This document shows, one piece after another, positions 36,331 to 42,321 of a DNA stretch of 42,321 bases. The translations under genes and the position numbers were made by a program. The notes beneath the pieces are model-generated. The model was not told the origin of the DNA. It ran no database searches and was given only the letters and a program-made list of their open reading frames with translations. The stretch comes from a virus, in the IMG/VR virus record IMGVR_UViG_3300044799_000335, positions 1-42,321 of that record, one strand, 5' to 3'. The first letter of the stretch is position 1. Every line of letters starts with the position of its first letter.

Positions 36331-36937
36331 AGAATATCGTGTAAAAAATAGAGAAAAATTATTAAATCAATCTATGGAATGGAATAAAAATAATCCAGAG
36401 AAAATAAAAAAATCTCTGAAAAAGTGGCGAGATAAAAATAAAGAAAGAATATTGAAAGATAATAATAAATTTAGAAAAGAACATCCAGAATATAGAAGCG
36501 AACATTATAAAAAGAATAAAGAAAAAATATTAAAACAAAATAAAAAATGGAGAGAAGAGAATCCAGAACATTTTAAAGAAATTCAAAAAAAATGGCATAA
36601 AACCGAAAAAGGGAAAGCGATGATTCAAAGAGGTAATTCCAAAAGGCAAGCCAGAATAAAAAAAATAATTAATACTTTGACTTCTAAAGAGTGGCTCGAT
36701 ATATTAGAAAAGTATAATTATAGATGTTTCTATTGCGATGCCGAATTTGAAATTGAGAATATGCCTACCCGTGACCATATAATCCCCATAAGTAAAGGTG
36801 GAAATAATATTAAAGAAAATGTTATTCCAGCTTGTAAAAGTTGTAATAGTAGTAAACAAGATAAAGATTTAATTATATTTGAAATGAAAATAGATAGAAA
36901 ACACGGGCAGGAACTTAAACCAACAAAAGTTAGACTA
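36262..36937 (+). repeat. Imperfect direct repeat flanking the HNH gene (copies at 36262-36306 and 36893-36937)
   Basis: Both copies are 45 bases and encode (N/D)RK(R/H)G(E/Q)EL(R/K)PTKVRL. The core CCAACAAAAGT is identical. Amino acids are better kept than bases, so both have been under protein-level selection. They mark the two ends of the HNH insertion. Confidence 0.75.
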
Positions 36938-36970
36938 AACTTTAATAAAAAGGAAGGTGATGATAAATGA
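36323..36970 (+). CDS. HNH endonuclease inserted between terminase and portal
   Basis: A 215-residue protein overlapping the previous stop by eight bases. The N-terminal half is Lys/Asn-rich with loose repeats (NREKLLNQSMEWNKNNPEKI) like those of the 15191 group. The nuclease part is of another kind: YRCFYCDAEF, MPTRDHIIPISKGG and NVIPACKSCNSSK, an HNH_5-like domain with zinc Cys pairs. The last 20 or so residues copy the tail of the gene before it. It overlaps the portal start (ATGATAAATGA). Confidence 0.85.
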   Translation: MNKEYRVKNREKLLNQSMEWNKNNPEKIKKSLKKWRDKNKERILKDNNKFRKEHPEYRSEHYKKNKEKILKQNKKWREENPEHFKEIQKKWHKTEKGKAMIQRGNSKRQARIKKIINTLTSKEWLDILEKYNYRCFYCDAEFEIENMPTRDHIIPISKGGNNIKENVIPACKSCNSSKQDKDLIIFEMKIDRKHGQELKPTKVRLNFNKKEGDDK

Positions 36971-38538
36971 GCAAACCTTTTTGTATCGTGACTAAAGTAG
37001 GTAATACAGTCAGAACTGATATATTAGATAATTATACAGTAGCAGGGGAATCTAAACAATTAGAATCAGATGTATTTGCAGAAAGATATGAATTATATGG
37101 ATTGCAGAAACCTTTATATAATCCTTTATCAATGGCTAAACTCATGGAATTAAATGTTTACCACATGAGGTGCTGTAAAGTAAAGGCAGGAGATTGTGTA
37201 GGGCAGGGTTGGAGTTTATATCCTTTAGTGGAGAATCCAGATGAAGTACAGAAAACAAAAATAGAAGAATTCTTCAAGAATCAACCTGAACCGATAGAAG
37301 AAACTATTGAGAAGGCACAATTGGATAAAGAATTAGTTGGTTATCTATCTATCGAAGTAGTAAGAGAATATAATGAATTTGATGGTCCGGTAAGTTTATT
37401 AAAGCATATCCCAGCACATACCGTTAGAATACATGAAAGTGGGAATAAATATTGTCAATCGTGGCAGGGTAGTTTATCAGCAGAACAAAGGGTCTGGTTT
37501 AGGAAATTAAATTATAATAAAGATATTAGAAAAAGTGATGGGTTAGAAAAAGAATCAGGAGAATATACTAAAGAAGAAAGAGCCAATGAGTTATTCTGGA
37601 ATGTAAATTATACTCCCAGAAGTTGTTTTTATGGGATACCTGATATAACTCCAGCAATAGGAGCAATAACAGGAGATATTTCCAGACGTGATTACAATAT
37701 CTCGTTCTTCGGAAATTTTGGAGTGCCTGCTTATATGGTTTATATTACCGGAGACTTCGACCCTGGAGAAGAAGATCCTAAGACAGGCAAGACACCATTA
37801 GAATCAGCTATCACTGAAAAGTTTCAGGAGATAGCTAAAAATCCTCATTCAGTATTAATTTTAAGTGTCCCTTCCAGGACTGGGGCAGTTAATGAAGTGA
37901 CTATTGAAATAAAACCATTATCAGTTGAAGTTAAGGAAGCAAGTTTCAGAATGTATCGGATCGATAATAGGAATGAAATCATATCTGCTCATGGAATTCC
38001 ACCATATCGTATAGGAGTATATGAGACTGGAGAATTAGCTGGTAATTTAGGACAGGAATCTACTATCATCTACAATGAATCTATCATCAAACCAAGACAA
38101 AGGGTTTATAAAACTTTAATCAACCATCATGTCTTGCCTACTTTAAATATTACAGACTGGGAATGGGAACTAAATTCTATTGACATAGAGGATGTAGATA
38201 AAGAATTAGAAAGGATAGCAATATTAGTAGATAAAGCAATGGCGACTCCAAACGAAGGGATTAGATTTATTGGAGATTACTTTGGGATAGAAGCTAAAGA
38301 TGATAACCCAGCTATGGATTTACACTATTATGCAGGGCAACCGATAGATTTAGGCGGATATGTGCCAGCTTCAGATATTACTAATGTATTACAAGGTATG
38401 AAAGATAAATTAATTGAGGTGTTTATGGATTATGTCTCTAAAACAAGCGGGGATACTTCTATTCGAGATAGAAGGATTATTAAAGCAGTTGCAGACCTTC
38501 AAAAGGATTCCAATAGAAGTGATCAGAGAAGAAAATAA
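36967..38538 (+). CDS. Portal protein
   Basis: The 523-residue protein belongs by pattern to the PBSX-type portals (Phage_portal): YNPLSMAKLMELNVYHMRCC near residue 57, LVGYLSIEVVRE, LKHIPAHTVRIHESG, FYGIPDITPAIGAI, FFGNFGVPAYMV, and ISAHGIPPYRIGV followed by QESTIIYNE. The portal is the dodecameric ring at one head vertex through which DNA passes. It starts at ATG 36967 behind AAGGAAGGTGATGATAA and overlaps the HNH end by four bases. Confidence 0.9.
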   Translation: MSKPFCIVTKVGNTVRTDILDNYTVAGESKQLESDVFAERYELYGLQKPLYNPLSMAKLMELNVYHMRCCKVKAGDCVGQGWSLYPLVENPDEVQKTKIEEFFKNQPEPIEETIEKAQLDKELVGYLSIEVVREYNEFDGPVSLLKHIPAHTVRIHESGNKYCQSWQGSLSAEQRVWFRKLNYNKDIRKSDGLEKESGEYTKEERANELFWNVNYTPRSCFYGIPDITPAIGAITGDISRRDYNISFFGNFGVPAYMVYITGDFDPGEEDPKTGKTPLESAITEKFQEIAKNPHSVLILSVPSRTGAVNEVTIEIKPLSVEVKEASFRMYRIDNRNEIISAHGIPPYRIGVYETGELAGNLGQESTIIYNESIIKPRQRVYKTLINHHVLPTLNITDWEWELNSIDIEDVDKELERIAILVDKAMATPNEGIRFIGDYFGIEAKDDNPAMDLHYYAGQPIDLGGYVPASDITNVLQGMKDKLIEVFMDYVSKTSGDTSIRDRRIIKAVADLQKDSNRSDQRRK

Positions 38539-39364
38539 ACTACAAGAGAAATTAAAAGCCTTATTTGCTAAAAGATTCAAGAAGGTTATGAGTCAATTAA
38601 AAGAGGATGGTTTGCCTTCTTCTGAAATGCAAAGGAAAATATTGTTATCTCCTATAGTTTCGATGACAGATGAATATACCGATACTGTTATTGAAGGAAC
38701 TCAGGAAGCATTGAATAATGGAAGGCGGGGTATATTCAATAAACTAAAACAAATCGGATATCTAAAAGTAAAGAAGGCAAAAATAATCAAACCTAAACTT
38801 CCTATAATAACCCCATTAGAAGTAGCCTTCTCAGATTTTTCCCCGGAGTTATTAAAGATAATAAGGAATAAAACTTTTATAGCTTCGCAAGGTACTATGG
38901 ATAGGATCATCGGGGATATAATGATAAATTTAGGGGAAAGTTATGAGCAGGGTTTAGGGATTAAAGATGCCGCAGGAAGACTTAATGATGTTTTTACCAG
39001 TATGGAAACATTTGAAACAGAAAGAATTGCCAGAACAGAAATTAATCAAGCGCAAAACCGTGGAGCTTACTTTACCGAACAGGAATTAGCAGTTGATTAT
39101 CATATGTGGTGGACGGCTGGAGATTCCAAGGTAAGAGGAACTGATCCGAAGGATACCGCAGACCATGTAATTTTACATGGACAGATAGTAAGAGTGGGAA
39201 AACCTTTTAGCAATGGTTTATTATTTCCCGGAGATACTTCAGGAGATATAGCACAATGGATTCAGTGTCGATGTCGTGAAATTCCATTTCTTATGCCCGA
39301 GGGATATACTGCACCAATAGGAATGTTATATTTTTATGAAGAGGATTTAATACCAATAGAATAA
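38519..39364 (+). CDS. Head morphogenesis protein (SPP1 gp7/Mu F-like)
   Basis: The frame is open further upstream inside the portal gene, but GTG 38519 (with AAGGA ten bases before it) gives a normal 20-base overlap. The 281-residue product has a helical start, and a C-terminal Phage_Mu_F/SPP1 gp7-type part: RIARTEINQAQNRGAYFTEQ, YHMWWTAGDSKVRGTDPKDT, ADHVILHGQI and a final CRCREIPFL. Minor head proteins of this type are packed in the prohead and leave with the DNA. Start position is uncertain. Confidence 0.8.
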   Translation: MIREENKLQEKLKALFAKRFKKVMSQLKEDGLPSSEMQRKILLSPIVSMTDEYTDTVIEGTQEALNNGRRGIFNKLKQIGYLKVKKAKIIKPKLPIITPLEVAFSDFSPELLKIIRNKTFIASQGTMDRIIGDIMINLGESYEQGLGIKDAAGRLNDVFTSMETFETERIARTEINQAQNRGAYFTEQELAVDYHMWWTAGDSKVRGTDPKDTADHVILHGQIVRVGKPFSNGLLFPGDTSGDIAQWIQCRCREIPFLMPEGYTAPIGMLYFYEEDLIPIE

Positions 39365-39386
39365 AGGAAGAAAGAAAATACCAACT

Positions 39387-39536
39387 ATGTTTAAATTTCC
39401 TATATATAATGATTTATATTATGATAATGATAGAGATGTGGTAGAATTACAGAATAAAAAAGATTTTAGAGAATTTTTGAGAAGAAAAAAGAAGAAGGGG
39501 AAATTATCCAGAAGAGATATTAAAAAGGGGAATTAA
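39387..39536 (+). CDS. Very small basic protein
   Basis: A 49-residue frame (start FKFPIYNDLYYDNDRDVVEL; then FREFLRRKKKKGKLSRRD) behind AAGGAAGAAAGAAAATA, a poorly spaced site. It lies between two genes with two-base spacing to the next. The Lys/Arg cluster suggests nucleic-acid contact. It is real by packing, but unproven. Confidence 0.45.
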   Translation: MFKFPIYNDLYYDNDRDVVELQNKKDFREFLRRKKKKGKLSRRDIKKGN

Positions 39537-39538
39537 TT

Positions 39539-40150
39539 ATGGGAAGAGGTAAAAAGTGGTCTGAATCAGAAATAGAATATTTAGATGAGTGGTGGGGAGT
39601 CCGGGCTCTATCTTCTCTTTCTATCTGTTTGGGAAGAACCAAAAAAGCAATTGTTATCAAAGCAAAAAGAATGAAATTAGGAGCAAGTACCAGAGCAGAT
39701 GAATATCTTACAGCCAGACAAGTAGCGAAAATATTAAACGTTGATAGTCATGTAGTTTTAAGGTGGATAGAAAAACATAATCTAAAAGTAGAAAGAAGAA
39801 TATTACTTTATAAAAGACGATTCTTCTTAATAAAACATTGTGATTTATTAGAATGGTTAGAAAGTAATCAAGATAAATTCGATAGTAGAAAAATAGATTT
39901 ATTTAATTTAGGTTATGAACCCGAATGGTTAAAAGAAAAAAAAGAAAAGGATAAAAAACTTCCTCAAAATAGATTTAAAAAATGGACTACTTTTGATGTG
40001 CAAAAGATTTTTAACTTAGCAAAAAATCTAAAATATAGAGAAATTGCCATAATAATGGGCAGATCGCATGATTCAATAGAAAGGAAATTCGGTAAATTAC
40101 AATATAGGGAAAAATTATTACAAAAAAAGGATGGAGTATGCCAACCATAA
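39539..40150 (+). CDS. Protein with three DNA-binding helical units (SANT/HTH/SANT-like)
   Basis: The 203-residue basic protein has WSESEIEYLDEWWGVRALSS, SICLGRTKKAIVIKAKRM (a Myb/SANT-like unit, residues 7-46), YLTARQVAKILNVDSHVVLR with a winged continuation (an HTH_17-like unit, 56-110), and WTTFDVQKIFNLAKNLKYRE, IAIIMGRSHDSIERKF (a second SANT-like unit, 149-191). Such chains are known in phages as regulators or homing-linked proteins. Between portal/head and protease genes it is out of place for a virion part, so it is probably a late regulator or a hitch-hiking gene. Confidence 0.7.
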   Translation: MGRGKKWSESEIEYLDEWWGVRALSSLSICLGRTKKAIVIKAKRMKLGASTRADEYLTARQVAKILNVDSHVVLRWIEKHNLKVERRILLYKRRFFLIKHCDLLEWLESNQDKFDSRKIDLFNLGYEPEWLKEKKEKDKKLPQNRFKKWTTFDVQKIFNLAKNLKYREIAIIMGRSHDSIERKFGKLQYREKLLQKKDGVCQP

Positions 40151-40335
40151 AAGAAGTAAGATGTGAAGATTGCGGTGATTTACTCTTCAAAGTTATTGAT
40201 GAAGAATATATCGAAATAATATGCGGTAGGAAAAAACACAAGACTTTATGGAAGTTACCAAAAAATATATTGACAAATAAAAAAGTATTTGTTAAACTTA
40301 ATAATGAGAATAATAAAATAAAAATAATAAAATAA
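40138..40335 (+). CDS. Com-like zinc-finger protein
   Basis: A 65-residue protein overlapping the gene before it by 13 bases. VRCEDCGDLLFKVIDEEYIE, IICGRKKHKTLW matches the phage Mu Com layout 'iRC..C.kLLfk......ieikC..C', with one ligand replaced (Cys then His). Com binds an RNA hairpin and opens translation of mom. Here the gene is followed at once by a strong two-hairpin RNA element (40340-40451), which makes RNA binding worth considering. Confidence 0.65.
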   Translation: MPTIKEVRCEDCGDLLFKVIDEEYIEIICGRKKHKTLWKLPKNILTNKKVFVKLNNENNKIKIIK

Positions 40336-40339
40336 TTTA

Positions 40340-40451
40340 AGAGGTATAAATTTCTTTCCACGCTTCTTTTCATTTTTAATAATACCTCCTTTGAGCAGAG
40401 CACCGCTTGAGAGCCAGGGTAAACAAGCTTTTAACGGTGCTCTGTTTTTTT
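40340..40451 (+). terminator. Two-hairpin element ending in a strong terminator
   Basis: GAGGTAT (40341-40347) pairs with ATACCTC (40382-40388). Then CAGAGCACCG (40396-40405) pairs with CGGTGCTCTG (40435-40444), with an inner CTTG (40406-40409)/CAAG (40424-40427) helix, and is followed by seven T. It lies in the middle of the head operon, 30 bases before the protease gene. It must be read through or controlled for capsid genes to be transcribed, unless a further promoter, which I do not see, exists. Confidence 0.7.
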
Positions 40452-40472
40452 ATATAGGAAGGAAGTGATAAA

Positions 40473-42161
40473 ATGCCTTTTGGAAAGTATGAAAATTTTG
40501 AAGAGTGCGTATCAGATAATCAGAATAAAGAAAGTCCTGAAGGATTTTGTGCTTGGTTACATTATCAGATATTAGGAGAATGGCCAAGTCAAAAAATAAT
40601 TGAGAAAGGAGATGAAAAGAATTTGGAAGTAAATAAAGATAAAAATGCTGTAGATTCCTATGAAACAAAGATGTTAAATGTAAGAAGAGCTTTTGAATCA
40701 AATAATATGGGAAGTGATTTAGCAGTAATAAACGTTTTTGATACTTCAGTTATTTTAAAAGATTACAGAACCGAAAAATATTATGAATCCGATTATACTA
40801 TTTCTCCGGAAGGAAATGTTTCAAAAGGTGAATTAAAAGAAGTAGAATTAGTTTATATTCAAAAAAAATTATTTGAAGTAACATTAGCCAATAGTGAGAA
40901 GATAAGAAAAGAAAAAATAGAAGCAGATATTCTTGCTAATAAAGATAAAGGTTGTGAACTTACCGGTCCAATATTCAAAAGAGATGATAAACAAAGGATC
41001 GTTTATGCTGCGGTTTTAGTACCTGGTGAACCTGATTATGATTATGACAAAGGGGAAAAGATATTAACCACAGAAGAGGTAGAAAGAGTCGCTCATAAAT
41101 GGATGTTGGAATATATGAATATCGATGTTATGCATAGTCTAAATAATGTGGCCAAGCCAGTGGAAACTTTCTTATTACCTATGGAGTGGAATGTAGAAGC
41201 CTATGGACAGAAGATGAAATTACCTATAGGGACTTGGGTAATGGCTTCAAAAGTTATTGATGATGAGACCTGGAAGAAAGTAGATAGCGGAGAATTAACC
41301 GGATATTCTGTAATGGGGATAAGAAATACTGCTCTTAAAAGCTTATTGGATAGTGCTTCTAAAGGTAAAGATATCATGGAAGAAATAAGAGTTACCTTGA
41401 AAAAGACTTTACTCAAAGATTTGGGAGAAGATTGGATCGTGCCTTTTGTGAGCATAGTAGATGAAGCCTGCGTTCCTAAATCAAAATTCTTTGCCATCAA
41501 AACTAAAGAAGAACCTAAAGAAGGGATAATAAATAGATTAGTAAATTTTATAAAAGGTCAAAAAGACGAATCCGAGAAAACAATATTAGATGTAGCAGAT
41601 TCCTTAAAGGATATGGTAGAGAAAAAAGGTAGAGCTATTAGTGATGCAACTTATATCCAATTAAAGAATGCTGTTGTAGCCTTGAATAAATTAGTAGAAA
41701 AGGCTGATAAAGAAAGAGAAAGTAAAAGTGATAAAAATAAACAGAAAGGAGATGATGATAAAATGGATGAACAAGAAGTCAAGAAATTAAAAGACGAAAT
41801 ATTAACAGAGGTTACTGCTAAAATAGAGGAGCAATTAAAACCTCTAACTGAAGCTATTAAAAGTCTTATCCCGGAGAAGAAAGAAGAGAATGTTATAGAT
41901 GAAGCGGATAAGAATAAGAAAGTTGAGCCAGAAGCAAAAACTGTTGATAAGGTCGATAATAAAGAATCCGTTATTAAGGAATTACAGGAGAAAATAGAGA
42001 AGTACAAAGAAGAAAAGTTAGGCAAAACCAATTCCTTAAAAGGACAGGATGGTGTAGTCGATAATAAACCATACACCTATAAAAATCAGATGGACGAATT
42101 AGATAGAGATGGTTTTGGTAGAAAAAAGAAAAAAGAACCTGAAAAGAAAAAAATAAAATAA
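40473..42161 (+). CDS. XkdF-like prohead protease fused to a scaffold-like C-terminus
   Basis: The 562-residue protein starts behind GGAAGGAAGTGATAAA with MPFGKYENFEECVSDNQNKE (a 'GKY..F..C......P..fC.wl' cap). Residues about 160-350 form the XkdF-like region (LTGPIFKRDDKQRIVYAAVL, VAHKWMLEYMNIDVMHS, KLPIGTWVMASKVIDDETWK, GELTGYSVMGI). A Lys/Glu-rich helix region from about 375 to the end looks like a scaffold. XkdF is a putative serine protease that matures the head. A start codon with its own ribosome site opens the last 133 codons (see next entry). Confidence 0.8.
   Translation: MPFGKYENFEECVSDNQNKESPEGFCAWLHYQILGEWPSQKIIEKGDEKNLEVNKDKNAVDSYETKMLNVRRAFESNNMGSDLAVINVFDTSVILKDYRTEKYYESDYTISPEGNVSKGELKEVELVYIQKKLFEVTLANSEKIRKEKIEADILANKDKGCELTGPIFKRDDKQRIVYAAVLVPGEPDYDYDKGEKILTTEEVERVAHKWMLEYMNIDVMHSLNNVAKPVETFLLPMEWNVEAYGQKMKLPIGTWVMASKVIDDETWKKVDSGELTGYSVMGIRNTALKSLLDSASKGKDIMEEIRVTLKKTLLKDLGEDWIVPFVSIVDEACVPKSKFFAIKTKEEPKEGIINRLVNFIKGQKDESEKTILDVADSLKDMVEKKGRAISDATYIQLKNAVVALNKLVEKADKERESKSDKNKQKGDDDKMDEQEVKKLKDEILTEVTAKIEEQLKPLTEAIKSLIPEKKEENVIDEADKNKKVEPEAKTVDKVDNKESVIKELQEKIEKYKEEKLGKTNSLKGQDGVVDNKPYTYKNQMDELDRDGFGRKKKKEPEKKKIK
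41763..42161 (+). CDS. Nested in-frame scaffold protein (internal start)
   Basis: ATG 41763 is codon 431 of the protease frame and is preceded by AGAAAGGAG at 41743-41751, a site as good as that of the capsid gene. The product would be a 132-residue helical protein (EVKKLKDEILTEVTAKIEEQ, LKPLTEAIKSLIPEKKEENV and a basic end YGRKKKK-like). Scaffold made from an internal start of the protease gene is the lambda C/Nu3 arrangement. The long spacing (11 bases) is the weak point. Confidence 0.6.
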   Translation: MDEQEVKKLKDEILTEVTAKIEEQLKPLTEAIKSLIPEKKEENVIDEADKNKKVEPEAKTVDKVDNKESVIKELQEKIEKYKEEKLGKTNSLKGQDGVVDNKPYTYKNQMDELDRDGFGRKKKKEPEKKKIK

Positions 42162-42182
42162 TAAAGAAAGGAGATGATATAG

Positions 42183-42321
42183 ATGATATCACAGGATGAA
42201 TTGTTAGGATTATTAGATAAGGCAATGGCTTTGAAAGGTGGAATAATTACCGTAACTGATTTAGGAGATTCCATTTTACAGCCTCAAAAATTTACCCAAT
42301 TTGTAAGACAGATGCAAGAAG
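42183..42321 (+). CDS. Probable major capsid protein, 5' end only
   Basis: ATG 42183 follows AAGAAAGGAGATGATATAG. The 46 residues visible (start ISQDELLGLLDKAMALKGGI, then TVTDLGDSILQPQKFTQFVR) match the N-terminus expected of a capsid protein that follows protease/scaffold, with an 'L.P.....Fv...' element common in HK97-type major capsids. The rest lies outside the window, so identification is by position and a short match. Confidence 0.6.
   Translation, partial: MISQDELLGLLDKAMALKGGIITVTDLGDSILQPQKFTQFVRQMQE

Noticed and set aside
1-42321. tRNA genes, integrase, excisionase, repressor or att sites
   Set aside because: I looked for T-loop signatures, tyrosine or serine recombinase motifs and divergent repressor/cro pairs and saw none. 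Their absence in this window does not prove a lytic life cycle, because the genome continues on both sides.

Overview
This window is a piece of a tailed double-stranded DNA phage (Caudoviricetes) or a prophage of one. Every convincing gene is on the + strand, genes are packed with frequent stop/start overlaps, and packaging, head, fibre, lysis and replication modules are recognisable. The DNA is strongly A+T rich, with AGA/AGG arginine codons, many ATA isoleucine codons and strong AGGAGG-type ribosome sites. Promoters match the sigma-70 consensus with exactly 17-nt spacers. The host cannot be named. A lysis-region protein with a beta-rich C-terminus ending in Phe hints at a host with an outer membrane. 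I see no integrase, repressor, tRNA gene or CRISPR array.

Layout. Positions 1-11.4 kb are the end of the late region: fibre genes (FN3-like and DNRLRE-like), a lysis cassette (signal-anchored coiled-coil protein, holin candidate, M15-type endolysin, membrane proteins, a HEYGH membrane protein and a spanin-like protein), then more fibre genes. These include a 1250-residue protein with 28 consecutive, indel-free 22-residue repeats. A terminator at 11.51-11.55 kb closes this region. A consensus promoter at 11.59 kb opens the early region (11.6-34.2 kb). That region holds small unknown proteins, a PAPS/APS-reductase-like PP-loop enzyme, a PD-(D/E)XK exonuclease, an SbcC/RecF-type ATPase and an SSB-like protein. 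It continues with a C5-cytosine methyltransferase, lambda O-like and P-like replication proteins, a DUF5131 radical-SAM-like protein, a NinG-like protein and a RusA-like resolvase. From 34.2 kb come the terminase subunits, portal, SPP1 gp7-like head protein, an XkdF-like protease with an apparent nested scaffold gene, and the start of what is probably the major capsid gene.

The most interesting content is in the gaps. Three short non-coding elements (15.07-15.18, 17.32-17.43 and 18.96-19.06 kb) follow the exonuclease, ATPase and SSB genes. Each has its own sigma-70 promoter, a predicted transcription start at the first base of its first helix, crossing helices in the order A-B-A'-B', and a terminator-like U-run. 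Stem sequences differ between elements but pairing is kept, while the loops are similar. This is the pattern expected of an undescribed pseudoknotted small-RNA family. A fourth element (24.83-24.97 kb) has the same promoter geometry and topology with unrelated sequence; a 279-bp tandem duplication has copied its promoter and 5' part. Another complex RNA candidate lies at 4.39-4.48 kb.

The second theme is mobile nucleases. Seven HNH homing-type genes and a DUF559-type nuclease are scattered through the window. At three sites (methyltransferase, DUF5131 gene, and the small gene after terminase) the end of the invaded gene is present twice, once on each side of the HNH gene, so the host gene keeps a complete or replaced terminus. 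Three HNH genes are paralogues, and two of these sit directly behind a pseudoknot RNA.
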